From: JACCZH01 sp963729445
GTDB taxonomy: Bacteria > Chloroflexota > Chloroflexia > Thermomicrobiales > CFX8
Direction of reading: 5' to 3'
Assembly (NCBI GenBank): GCA_963729445.1
Contig: CAVSNU010000003.1
Location: 434,001-498,000 of the forward strand
Length of the DNA stretch: 64,000 nucleotides
Shown: positions 51,827 through 59,642 of the stretch, one piece after another
Position numbering within the stretch: the stretch's first letter is position 1
How the letters are laid out: each line of letters begins with the position of its first letter
Made by a program: the position numbers and the translations under genes
Notes under the pieces: generated by a model
Told to the model about the DNA's origin: nothing
Database searches by the model: none
What the model saw: the letters and a program-made list of their open reading frames with translations, nothing else

Positions 51827-52246
51827 CTAATCCCGTCGAAAGTGGAGGCTGTCTTCGACCACGAGTCCGAGCGTCTCGCCATCCTGAAGTCTATCGACCT
51901 TCAAGCAGATGTTCTGATGATTCGGCATGTGCGTTTCGTTGAACCCTGCCACCGTGCCAAGCGGCCGCTCGCCCCAGTACAGCGTATCTCCCACCAGCAC
52001 GACGCCGCTGTTCTCCACCTCGAAGAACGCAATGAGTCCGACCCGGTTGACGGTCGCCCCAAGGTCCGCGTCCTCATTGGTCACCATCAGCTCATGCACG
52101 GCGTGTTGCAAAACCGCCCGCGATCGTAGTTCGGTGAGGGCCAGCCCACGCTGGTCGGTGACACCCCGCAGGACAGCCACCACACGGCCATTCACGTCGC
52201 GTTTTGACACGTAGACGTCAGGCCCGAAAACCGCGGGGCCGCTCAT
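51827..52246 (-). CDS. Conserved-looking hypothetical protein
   Basis: A 139-residue soluble protein starting MSGPAVFGPDVYVSKRDVNGRVVAVLRGVTD, preceded by GAAGGAGCATCGTAC. It is beta-rich, with a distinctive late segment HMPNHQNICLKVDRLQDGETLGL after an FFEVENSGVVLVGDTLYWGERPLGTVAGF stretch. The family is not recognised with confidence; the NHQNI segment recalls a small uncharacterised domain family. It is convergent with the lipid kinase gene (12-base gap) and follows the RodZ-like gene. Confidence 0.7.
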   Translation of the reverse strand: MSGPAVFGPDVYVSKRDVNGRVVAVLRGVTDQRGLALTELRSRAVLQHAVHELMVTNEDADLGATVNRVGLIAFFEVENSGVVLVGDTLYWGERPLGTVAGFNETHMPNHQNICLKVDRLQDGETLGLVVEDSLHFRRD

Positions 52247-52270
52247 GTACGATGCTCCTTCAGGCTCATC

Positions 52271-53191
52271 TTATGGAAGGGTGACGGTTTCATCCCAGGT
52301 GCTGCTGAGGATGCCCCACGCTTCTCCATCTACATAGACTTCGAGATAGCCGGCATTGCCCGCGTTGATTGTCGCAACGTCCGCGACGAAGCGGACCGAC
52401 TCACCGGGCAAGAGCGTTCCCTCATAGTCCGGAACCGTGTTCCAGTCGAGGCTCACTTCTAGCCAGACCTCTTCCGTTGCGACGAGCACAATCTCATACG
52501 CGCCACCGGGGTTGACGATGCTGTCTTCCAGCCCGGTCTCCTGCTCGTCATCTGTCGATTCTTCCGATTCTTCTTCGACCGGCTCTTCGATGACGGTTTC
52601 AGCAGTCGCTTGAGGCGTCGATGTCGGCGCTTCCGTGGTCTGCGTCGCAGCGGGTGGTTCCGTTGGAGATGTCTGGGCGGACTCTTGCCCCCCAGCTTGA
52701 GCTACGGCGGTTGGCGACGTTGTTGGAGTGAGTATGACCGCGTTCAATAAAGAATCAGTGATCGGCGTCACGGTCGGATACCCCGCGGCGAGATTCGGGT
52801 CGACGTCTTCAGGTTGGAAGTACGCGGAGTAGAGCCACGCAAAGACGATCGCCGAAACGACCAGCATGAAACCGATAATCGCGAAGTTCGGTGCCCAGTG
52901 TGACGGAACGTCCATCGAGCGTGTCGCGGAGACTACCTGGATGGATTCACCGACGCTCTCGTCATCCGCAGAGTCATAGAGCGCCAGAATAGCGGCAGGA
53001 TCGAGCCCTAGATACTGCGCATAGTTCTTGACGATGCCGCGGGCATACGCTGGCGGCGGCAGCTGAGCGAAGTCTTGAGATTCAAGTGCTTCAAGGTATG
53101 TTCTGCTGATTCGGGTAGCACGTTCAGCGTCTCGCAGGGATGCACCCTTATAGACGCGTGCCTGCCTCAGTAATTCACCTAAATCGGACAT
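52271..53191 (-). CDS. RodZ-like helix-turn-helix membrane protein
   Basis: The 306-residue protein has a cytoplasmic Xre/RodZ helix-turn-helix (GELLRQARVYKGASLRDAERATRISRTYLEALE, AYARGIVKNYAQYLGLD), a single transmembrane helix (FAIIGFMLVVSAIVFAWLYSAYF, about 120-142), a Thr/Pro/Glu-rich low-complexity linker, and a C-terminal beta domain (WLEVSLDWNTVPDYEGTLLPGESVRF) of the DUF4115 type. RodZ links MreB to the envelope in rod-shaped cells; here the fit is by architecture only. ATG 53191 is preferred although the GAGGAG is 14 bases away; upstream in-frame codons lack similarity. Confidence 0.85.
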   Translation of the reverse strand: MSDLGELLRQARVYKGASLRDAERATRISRTYLEALESQDFAQLPPPAYARGIVKNYAQYLGLDPAAILALYDSADDESVGESIQVVSATRSMDVPSHWAPNFAIIGFMLVVSAIVFAWLYSAYFQPEDVDPNLAAGYPTVTPITDSLLNAVILTPTTSPTAVAQAGGQESAQTSPTEPPAATQTTEAPTSTPQATAETVIEEPVEEESEESTDDEQETGLEDSIVNPGGAYEIVLVATEEVWLEVSLDWNTVPDYEGTLLPGESVRFVADVATINAGNAGYLEVYVDGEAWGILSSTWDETVTLP

Positions 53192-53275
53192 ACGGTCGAC
53201 GACCACTCCTCTGACATTGCGGCGTAGGCGAGTCCCAGGCGCCTGCACCCATCTGTCGATCGCAACGTGTTCGGC

Positions 53276-54571
53276 CTACACGTGCGAATCCCTCCCGGGC
53301 TCGCCTGACCGCTGGGTCTTGAGTGTCGCATCAAGTAACGGTGTCGGCCGTCCATGATGCGACGTGTCGGCCCGCTCCAGCCAGACATCGTCGTTCGGCA
53401 TCCACCACATGCCGAGGCTCGAACGACAGGTAAGTTGGTCGGACTGTACCATACGCCGTTCGCCGAATGCATAAGGGTTGTTGCACCAGCCGCGCTCGCC
53501 GTCGCTCACCTGGCGGAAGTCCCGGCAGGTCGCGCAACAACGCTTGAGCGCCGCGAGCCGTTCCATCCGATCGATGGGATCCTGCGACTCGGCAACTTGC
53601 AGTGCCAGCGGGCGCTCACGCTGCTCCGATGTGAACGAGCGAACAGCCCCGTCAACGTGCACAACAGGTTCGTGTCTTTCGTCCTGGACGTGTTGGACAC
53701 TTCCACCGGAGTAGCCAGCGTCGAACATCGCGCGTACATCCTCGGTCGGCAGCGGCTCTGTCCCCTGGTCAGTAAAGCCGGTTCCCGTGCCGGACGGCGG
53801 GGCGATGCACGCCAGGATGTCAGACCGGTTGCCGTTATGTTGCGCAGCATGTTGTGAATGGGCCTCATTGGCTCTGCCGAACGGGGTCGGCGCCTGGCTG
53901 GATCGCCGGAGCGTCGGTACGAGTTCAGGGAACTCGTGCAACCCGGCAATGGGGATTGCTGGCTCCGCAGGCTCTCGGGCGGCGTCGAACAGCTCAAACG
54001 GAACTGACGCGTCAGCTCCCACCGCATCAGCCGATGCCATCCGCGCGCCAACCTCAGAAATAAGCGATTCCTGGATGCGTTGGGACTCTCGCCGGCGCTC
54101 CTCTTCCCGGCGCTGTCGCGCATGGTGCACAGCCGCCTTCTTCGGCAAGGCGTGGTCAAACGGGGGCTGTTCCAACGAAGGTGAAAGGAATGGGGTTCGA
54201 GGCCGGGCCAGGCTATTCTGCCGCGACGCTGGGACGTGAACATCCGTCACGCGGTCGGTAAACGTGTCTGCCGTTTCGGCGTTAGACAGAGAATGATGAC
54301 TGTCGGACAAGGTGTGCTCCCCTGCGGGGAGATCGTACAACTCGTCGGGATCCGGGATGACTCCACCTGACGACACACCCTCTGCCGATACCAGAACGGC
54401 ATCGTTACCCGGCTTCCAGAGGTCTTGATCGTAGCTGTTACGGCACGCGAGCTCGGTCTGGCGCACCAGAACGACATCGCGCAACTCTCTGCGCTGGGGG
54501 TGCTGGCACGTTCCAGAGCCTGCCATCCGACGGTCCTCGAAAAAACGACACGTCCCGCACTTTCTCTTCAC
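53276..54571 (-). CDS. Unknown protein with two copies of a four-cysteine module
   Basis: A 431-residue protein not assigned to a known family. Two similar cysteine modules sit at its ends: Cys5, Cys8, Cys22, Cys43 and Cys346, Cys349, Cys363, Cys382. The spacings are 2-13-20 and 2-13-18. Both read CxxCRxF..., then a Gly-x-Cys followed by a His/Asn and Pro, a basic RR/ERR, a Val, a Leu-x/Thr and CR-S (positions 5-46 and 346-385). They probably bind zinc or an iron-sulfur cluster. The 300 residues between are Glu/Gln/Ser-rich, low in hydrophobics and likely disordered, with a charged helix (RQRREEERRRESQRIQESL). No signal peptide. GTG 54571 follows GATGAGGCGAA. It precedes the RodZ-like gene by about 85 bases. 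Confidence 0.8.
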   Translation of the reverse strand: MKRKCGTCRFFEDRRMAGSGTCQHPQRRELRDVVLVRQTELACRNSYDQDLWKPGNDAVLVSAEGVSSGGVIPDPDELYDLPAGEHTLSDSHHSLSNAETADTFTDRVTDVHVPASRQNSLARPRTPFLSPSLEQPPFDHALPKKAAVHHARQRREEERRRESQRIQESLISEVGARMASADAVGADASVPFELFDAAREPAEPAIPIAGLHEFPELVPTLRRSSQAPTPFGRANEAHSQHAAQHNGNRSDILACIAPPSGTGTGFTDQGTEPLPTEDVRAMFDAGYSGGSVQHVQDERHEPVVHVDGAVRSFTSEQRERPLALQVAESQDPIDRMERLAALKRCCATCRDFRQVSDGERGWCNNPYAFGERRMVQSDQLTCRSSLGMWWMPNDDVWLERADTSHHGRPTPLLDATLKTQRSGEPGRDSHV

Positions 54572-54605
54572 TTCGCCTCATCCCTTTTCGTCCCACAACG
54601 TGCGA

Positions 54606-54647
54606 AACCCCACGTTCGTACGCACAGAGCGGAACCCCACGTTCCCG
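54606..54647 (-). repeat. Two direct repeats GAACGTGGGGTT upstream of the two-module cysteine protein
   Basis: On the minus strand GAACGTGGGGTTCCGC and GAACGTGGGGTTTCGC (15 of 16 bases alike) occur 27 bp apart, between 54572 and the miaB side, within 75 bases of the GTG start. A third, weaker version (CACGTTGTGGGACG) lies closer to the gene. This looks like a tandem operator. The 375-base gap 54572-54946 also holds a TGTACGTACA palindrome and the miaB -10 element. Confidence 0.5.
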
Positions 54648-54725
54648 TTCAGTCAACGTTGTTCATCCAGAATGCATTCATCCGTAGTTAGGCCGATTGT
54701 AGCACCACTGACCTCAAGGCACAGC

Positions 54726-54735
54726 TGTACGTACA
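54726..54735. promoter_or_regulatory. TGTACGTACA palindrome between divergent genes
   Basis: The same ten-base palindrome found upstream of ftsK. It lies about 220 bases before miaB and 155 before the divergent cysteine-module gene. The function is unknown. Confidence 0.35.
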
Positions 54736-54890
54736 CGCGAATATCGGGTTCAATTTTGGGTCGGCAGCAAGAACGCGAGAACATGCGCAGAGTGCTGCCG
54801 AAACACTTTGCGTAAAGAGCCATTTTTCATCCACGCAGATACTCGACGGTGTGGTTGCCCAAAATGGTCGTTCAGACGGTGCCATACAGG

Positions 54891-54896
54891 TATAAT
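54891..54896 (+). promoter_or_regulatory. Candidate -10 element of miaB
   Basis: A perfect TATAAT lies 50 bases before the miaB GTG. No good -35 is present at 16-18 bases, so an activator or an alternative contact may be needed. Confidence 0.5.
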
Positions 54897-54946
54897 CGCG
54901 ACTTGCGGCGCATACTTCGCCCTGCATCGTACCTGGAGGTCATCAC

Positions 54947-56317
54947 GTGGAACCACTGCGGCTGTTCCCGCAACCCAGCCCATTGAACGCCGACCGCGCA
55001 TCTAGCAAATCGGATAAGTCCTATTTGATCTGGACCATCGGTTGCCAGATGAATGAGGCAGAATCCGCCAAGGTTGAGGCGATGCTCAGTCAGGTGGGTT
55101 ACACGCGTACCGAGATTGAGGAACAGGCCGACGTCATCGTCCTTAACTCGTGTGTGGTTCGTCAGGCTGCGGAGGACAAGGTCGCCGGCAAGATCGGATC
55201 GTTGGTACGCACGAAGCGCAACAACCCCGACGTGCGTATCGCCCTGACCGGATGCATGGTCACTGGACAGGAGAACTCGCTCAGGGAGCGCTTCCCGCAC
55301 GTGGACCTCTTCTTTGAGCCGTCCGACTTCGACCGGCTCGTGGAGATCGTACCGGAGCTCGCCGAGGCAGATGCTGATCTCGCGGAGCTTCCCCATTACT
55401 ACCAGCCTCTCGCCAGTGACTACCGGGTGACCGCCAACATCCCGATCATTTACGGCTGCAACTTTGTCTGCTCATATTGCATCGTGCCCTATCGCCGTGG
55501 GCGCGAGGCGAGCCGGCCCTTTGACGACATTGTTGCCGAAGTGACGCGGATGGGCGCCAGTGGCGTGAAAGAAGTGACGCTGCTCGGCCAGACCGTCAAT
55601 GCGTACGGCCATGACCTTCCCGACGGGCGCGATCTCGCCGACCTGCTCACTGCAATAAATGACGTACCGGGCATTGAGCGGGTGCGCTTTCTGACGTCGC
55701 ATCCAAAGTATTTTTCCGACAAGCTGATTCACGCCATCGCCGACCTGCCTGCGCTCTGCGAGCACGTCAACCTTCCGATCCAGGCGGGCGACAACGAGAT
55801 CCTGCGCCGGATGCGCCGAACCTATACCCACGAGCACTACCGCGACCGCATCGAGATGATCCGTCGTACCATCCCGAACGTGACCCTGGCGACCGACATC
55901 ATCGTCGGCTTCCCGGGTGAGTCTGACGAGCAGTTTGCAAACACGATGCGCTTGCTTGAGGACATCGAATTCGACAAGGTGCACGTCGCGATGTACTCGC
56001 CGCGACCAGGAACGCTCTCTGCGCGATGGGAAGATGACATCCCCCACGAGGTGAAGCACGCGCGCCATCAGGAAGTAGAGCGGCTCCAGGAGCGGGTCAG
56101 CCTTGAGAAACACCAGGCGTTGGTCGGCCGGCGCGAAGAGATCCTCGTTGACGGCTTCGCCAAGGGTAGATGGCGCGGTAGAACACGAGGCAACGGACTG
56201 GTCTTCTTCGACGCCACCTGCGATTGGCTAGGTCAAACCGTCGATGTTGAGATCATCCAGGCAACCACCTGGTACCTGCTCGCCGAGCCCGTCGCGGTCG
56301 TGTCTGCCGCTCGATAA
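54947..56317 (+). CDS. miaB: tRNA-2-methylthio-N6-dimethylallyladenosine synthase MiaB
   Basis: MiaB is a radical-SAM methylthiotransferase acting on i6A37 of tRNA. The 456-residue protein has the N-terminal cluster cysteines (TIGCQMNEAES, VLNSCVVRQAAE, ALTGCMV), the radical-SAM CxxxCxxC in YGCNFVCSYCIVPYRRG, and a TRAM domain at the C-terminus (GRREEILVDGFAKGRWRGRTRGN). The SHPKYFSDKLIHAIADLP and DIIVGFPGESDEQF blocks are typical. GTG 54947 follows GGAGG. The miaA partner is not in the window. MiaB rather than MtaB/RimO is supported by the start and TRAM sequence. Confidence 0.93.
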   Translation: MEPLRLFPQPSPLNADRASSKSDKSYLIWTIGCQMNEAESAKVEAMLSQVGYTRTEIEEQADVIVLNSCVVRQAAEDKVAGKIGSLVRTKRNNPDVRIALTGCMVTGQENSLRERFPHVDLFFEPSDFDRLVEIVPELAEADADLAELPHYYQPLASDYRVTANIPIIYGCNFVCSYCIVPYRRGREASRPFDDIVAEVTRMGASGVKEVTLLGQTVNAYGHDLPDGRDLADLLTAINDVPGIERVRFLTSHPKYFSDKLIHAIADLPALCEHVNLPIQAGDNEILRRMRRTYTHEHYRDRIEMIRRTIPNVTLATDIIVGFPGESDEQFANTMRLLEDIEFDKVHVAMYSPRPGTLSARWEDDIPHEVKHARHQEVERLQERVSLEKHQALVGRREEILVDGFAKGRWRGRTRGNGLVFFDATCDWLGQTVDVEIIQATTWYLLAEPVAVVSAAR

Positions 56318-56357
56318 CCCGTCACGTATTCCACTACGATCCGGAAGGAGAACTACA

Positions 56358-57230
56358 TTGTCAATTCCTGGAATGGATAGTCGTAGCAAGGCCAAGCGGG
56401 AGATGGCCGACGCAGCTCGCAATCTGGCGCTTGAAGGTCGCTGGCGCGACGCGGTAGAGGCCAATCTGGCGCTGATCGAAAAGTCTCCACGCGATGTTGA
56501 TGCCTACAACCGCCTCGGCAAAGCGTACTTTGAGCTGCGCCGCTATCGCTCAGCCTACGATGCCTATCAGTTGGCCTACCAGACCGACCCTGCAAACATC
56601 ATCGCCCGTCGCAACCTTGAACGCCTCGAGCCACTCCGCGACATCGAGGAGGAGGGTGAGATCACAGAGTCGCGCCCGCCTGCACGCTTCGGCATCTTTA
56701 TCGAAGAAGCCGGCAAGACGTACGTCGATGAGGTCATCGAGCCGGCCCCATCCGCGGTGCTCATGACGCTCTCCAGCGGCGAGCAGCTCGACATGCAAAT
56801 CGAAGACGGCCAGGTGAAGCTGTATGACGACACCGGGCAGTACATCGGTATGCTCGAGCCGCGCGTCTCACACCGGCTGATCCAGTTGATGGAGCTGGGC
56901 AACGAGTACGCAGTCTACGTGACCGCGAACGCCGGGGATAGCGTGCGAGTCATCATCCGGGAGATGGTTCGCGGTCCTGAGATGGGGAATCGCCTCTCAT
57001 TCCCGCACCAGGGCAAGGTCGCCGTTCCGCGAGCATTCCTGCGTGACAGCCGGCTCTTCCGCAGTGATGAAGCAACGCTCGTCCTGGATGATGACGAGGC
57101 GGATGACATCGACGACGCTGATGAAGTGTTCGAAGCCACCGATGAGGAAGATCTCGACGACGACGACACGGAATACATTGAAGAAACCGTCTCCATTCCT
57201 TCCGACGAAGACGACGAGGAAGAGATCTAG
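56358..57230 (+). CDS. TPR-repeat protein with acidic C-terminal tail
   Basis: The 290-residue product has about two tetratricopeptide repeats (ALEGRWRDAVEANLALIEKSPRDVDAYNRLGKAYFELRRYRSAYDAYQLAYQTDPAN in sequence), a beta-rich middle with LMTLSSGEQLDMQIEDGQVKLYDDTGQYIGMLEPRVSHRLIQLMELGNEYAVYVTA in pieces, and a tail of about 45 residues that is more than half Asp/Glu. TTG 56358 is preferred: AAGGAG lies eight bases upstream. An ATG five codons later is possible. It follows miaB by 40 bases and ends at a strong hairpin. Role unknown; such proteins usually scaffold other proteins. Confidence 0.8.
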   Translation: MSIPGMDSRSKAKREMADAARNLALEGRWRDAVEANLALIEKSPRDVDAYNRLGKAYFELRRYRSAYDAYQLAYQTDPANIIARRNLERLEPLRDIEEEGEITESRPPARFGIFIEEAGKTYVDEVIEPAPSAVLMTLSSGEQLDMQIEDGQVKLYDDTGQYIGMLEPRVSHRLIQLMELGNEYAVYVTANAGDSVRVIIREMVRGPEMGNRLSFPHQGKVAVPRAFLRDSRLFRSDEATLVLDDDEADDIDDADEVFEATDEEDLDDDDTEYIEETVSIPSDEDDEEEI

Positions 57231-57237
57231 CTCGATT

Positions 57238-57296
57238 CCACGACACACACGCAAACGGCCCGGCTTATCGCCGGGCCGTTTGCGTGTGTGTCGTGG
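57238..57296. terminator. 27-bp perfect inverted repeat, two-way terminator
   Basis: Left arm 57238-57264 and right arm 57270-57296 are exact complements over 27 bases around the loop TTATC. It sits between two convergent genes and can fold equally on both transcripts. No T-run follows; the very long GC-rich stem makes termination or end protection likely. Confidence 0.75.
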
Positions 57297-57308
57297 GAAC
57301 CTGCGACA

Positions 57309-57587
57309 TTACCGTAAGACGAAGGTCAAGGCCACGAGAACCGCCGCCAGGATGGCAAGGATAATGATGAGGCGCATGAGATCGGACTTGATAACCCTGT
57401 ACTCTTCGTCACGCGTCATCGCGAAGGAGTGCTCCGAAGCCACGTGTGCCGGATCGGCGGGAGCCACCGGGTTTGGAGTAGTCAACGCAACTCGATGCCG
57501 CTCGGCCGCGCGCCGCGACTCATAGGCTTTCAGATCGGCCTTCGATAGCCGCTTCCGTGTTTTGGTCTTGTTTGGCTGGCTGCTCAC
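57309..57587 (-). CDS. Small tail-anchored hypothetical membrane protein
   Basis: A 92-residue protein: a strongly basic start (NKTKTRKRLSKADLKAYESRRAAERHR), a flexible Pro/Ala segment, and one C-terminal transmembrane helix (LMRLIIILAILAAVLVALTFVLR). The topology is that of a tail-anchored protein with its N-terminus in the cytoplasm. No family is recognised. It is convergent with the TPR gene across the 27-bp hairpin. Confidence 0.65.
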   Translation of the reverse strand: MSSQPNKTKTRKRLSKADLKAYESRRAAERHRVALTTPNPVAPADPAHVASEHSFAMTRDEEYRVIKSDLMRLIIILAILAAVLVALTFVLR

Positions 57588-57656
57588 GATTCCCCGCTCA
57601 CTCCTGATCCAGGACGATGCAGTATAGAATGCAGAGTATACCCATCCGCTCTATCC

Positions 57657-58472
57657 CTATGCTCGTCCCGGTTCCTCTTCGAAGACGAACACGTCGTCTC
57701 CACGATCGATCTCCCACGATGTCGCTGCACTGCCACCGCGCACCGCGATCTCAAGGCCTCCGTGGCTTCCCCAGAGCGCCAGCGTCTTCCCGATCGGCAC
57801 GTCGCTGTAGGTTGACTGGACGCCGCGCACGGTCACGTCCTTGCATCGCACGTAGACCTTCGACAGGTCCAGCGGTAACTCACGGCGCGTCAGGAGTGTG
57901 CGGCAGTTACCGAAGCGGTCAACAGAGACGACCGGCGCGCGGACCTGCCCCTGACGATCCTCGGCAGGCGCCCAGGGCAACCTGACGATCGAGTCTACCG
58001 GGATCTCGCTGCCCAGGGCGCTGAGATCCATGGTGCCGCTCGCCAGCAACCCCGCTACCGGAGCGAAGATGTCCCGCCCGTGAAAGGTTGACGAGACATC
58101 CGCCCGAAAATGCTCGGGCTTGTCCAGCACAATTGCCCGCTCCGCCGGTACGTTGGACACCAGCAGCGTCAGCAATCCGTTATCTGGCGTGACAAAGAAG
58201 TGTCCGCCCGCTTCGACCACGATCGCGCGCCGGTCTCCTCCGACACCAGGATCGACGACAACGACGTGCGTCGTGCCCTCCGGGAATGTCGACCAGACTG
58301 TCGCCAACTGGAAGGCTGCTTCTGTTATGTCCTGTGTGGAAATGTGGTGGGTGATGTCTACGAGCACCGCAGCGCGGTTTGCCGTGAGCAATGCCCCCTT
58401 CATCGCTGCCACGTACCCATCGATGGTGCCGAAATCCGTCATCAACGTCACGATGCCGTTTGGAACTGTCAC
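57657..58472 (-). CDS. SAM hydroxide adenosyltransferase (DUF62 family)
   Basis: These enzymes hydrolyse S-adenosylmethionine to adenosine and methionine; relatives are fluorinase and chlorinase. The 271-residue product begins GIVTLMTDFGTIDGYVAAMKG, followed by VDITHHISTQDITEAAFQLA, VVVVDPGVGGDRRAIVVE and VTPDNGLLTLL, all family signatures. Later FHGRDIFAPVAG and VDRFGNCRTLL complete the C-terminal domain. The hydrolase triad Asp-Arg-His can be proposed within DPGVGGDRR and the FHGRD segment. GTG 58472 follows GGGAG. It is divergent from the glycosyltransferase gene with a 57-base gap. Confidence 0.9.
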   Translation of the reverse strand: MTVPNGIVTLMTDFGTIDGYVAAMKGALLTANRAAVLVDITHHISTQDITEAAFQLATVWSTFPEGTTHVVVVDPGVGGDRRAIVVEAGGHFFVTPDNGLLTLLVSNVPAERAIVLDKPEHFRADVSSTFHGRDIFAPVAGLLASGTMDLSALGSEIPVDSIVRLPWAPAEDRQGQVRAPVVSVDRFGNCRTLLTRRELPLDLSKVYVRCKDVTVRGVQSTYSDVPIGKTLALWGSHGGLEIAVRGGSAATSWEIDRGDDVFVFEEEPGRA

Positions 58473-58512
58473 GAATTACTCCCGCTACAAACCTACCGAT
58501 TCCCCCTCGCGC

Positions 58513-58532
58513 GATTGTACAGTCTACACATG
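58513..58532 (+). promoter_or_regulatory. Possible leaderless promoter of the glycosyltransferase gene
   Basis: TACAGT at about 58517-58522 lies six to seven bases before the proposed ATG at 58530, which has no Shine-Dalgarno. That spacing would start the mRNA at the first codon, as in leaderless transcripts of high-GC bacteria. Confidence 0.35.
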
Positions 58533-59642
58533 TGTGAGCAGGACGACGCCAGAGACACCGTTTTATATGTCGAAACGTATCCGTCCGGATCGCACGGACG
58601 GATCCTCGATCTGCTAACGCAGCATTCGCGGCTCCGCATCGAGTCCATCCGAGGCGAGCGCGAGCATTGGCGCTGGTTAGCCATCGCGGCACACCACGCC
58701 ATCATCGAGCAGATCAAGCGTCGTCGCGTTGACAAACCGGACCTCATCATCTGCTCTGGGCCATTGAACGTGAGTGCGTTCCTCGGGATGCTGCCGCCGG
58801 ACTGGCGAGACGTGCCCAGGGTGGTCTATTTCCACGAGTCACAGTGGACCTATCCAACCAACGCATACGATCCGCGCCCGTATTTGCTGTCACACATCGA
58901 CGGGATCCGGCTCGCCGACGAGGCATGGTTCAACTCCCGCTACCACCTGGACACATTCTGGGCTACCGCCACATCACCGGCGGCGCCTTGTCGGGTTCGA
59001 GACCTCGCGCGGCTCCTCCGACCGGAGTTCGAACCAAAATGCAGGGTGGTCTATCCCCCGGTGTCCGTCAACCGCCGACCGGCCATTCACCACGGCCATA
59101 TGCACGTTCCGACGCGCCTACTCTGGAACGCCCGCTGGGAGCTGGACAAACGTCCGGATCGATTCATTGAGATGCTGGACCGTCTTCAGGCCGCCGGTCA
59201 TGCGTTCGAGGTTCTCGTGATGGGAATAGGCAACGCCGATCCGGCGGCCATCAGGGCCGACCTTGGTTCCCACTCCTCCAGGGTCGCCATTCCAGGCCAT
59301 TTTGAAGATCGATCAGCTTATGAGACGGCCGTGGCAAGCGCAGACCTCATCGTGTCCACGGCCGACCACGAATTCTTCGGAGTGTCAGTACTGGAAGCGG
59401 CGCAGCTCGGTGTCACACCCGTGCTTCCCTCTGACCTCGCCTATCCAGAGACGCAGCCATCGGCGTACTTCTACCGAGCGGGCGACCCGGCCGACCTCGA
59501 ACGCGTCGTCGGGCATCTGCTTTCCCGGCCCAGAAGCGCGCTCACTTCCCACCGGATCGAGGCAATGCGCTATGTTCCAGAGCGTTCCGTCTCAACGTTC
59601 GATCGACACTGCCTGCGCCTCATCGCCACGCGTCGCGTCTAG
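58530..59642 (+). CDS. GT4 glycosyltransferase resembling GTDC1/QTMAN (tRNA-queuosine mannosyltransferase)
   Basis: A 370-residue GT-B glycosyltransferase. Remembered human GTDC1 (QTMAN) sequence shares its main motifs: the N-terminal VLYVETYPSGSHGRILDLL (11-29), HWRW (46-49), RVVYFHESQWTYP (97-109), WFNSRYHLDTF, the CRVVYPPV strand, NARWELDKRPDRF (200-212), and VSTADHEFFGVSVLEAAQLG (275-294). The eukaryotic enzyme mannosylates queuosine in tRNA-Asp. Homologues of that domain (DUF3524) exist in bacteria; their substrate is less clear. Context gives weak support: miaB lies 2.2 kb upstream, but no queuosine synthesis gene is visible. ATG 58530 fits the start of the conserved domain. Its stop overlaps that of ggt within CTAG at 59639-59642. 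Confidence 0.8.
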   Translation: MCEQDDARDTVLYVETYPSGSHGRILDLLTQHSRLRIESIRGEREHWRWLAIAAHHAIIEQIKRRRVDKPDLIICSGPLNVSAFLGMLPPDWRDVPRVVYFHESQWTYPTNAYDPRPYLLSHIDGIRLADEAWFNSRYHLDTFWATATSPAAPCRVRDLARLLRPEFEPKCRVVYPPVSVNRRPAIHHGHMHVPTRLLWNARWELDKRPDRFIEMLDRLQAAGHAFEVLVMGIGNADPAAIRADLGSHSSRVAIPGHFEDRSAYETAVASADLIVSTADHEFFGVSVLEAAQLGVTPVLPSDLAYPETQPSAYFYRAGDPADLERVVGHLLSRPRSALTSHRIEAMRYVPERSVSTFDRHCLRLIATRRV

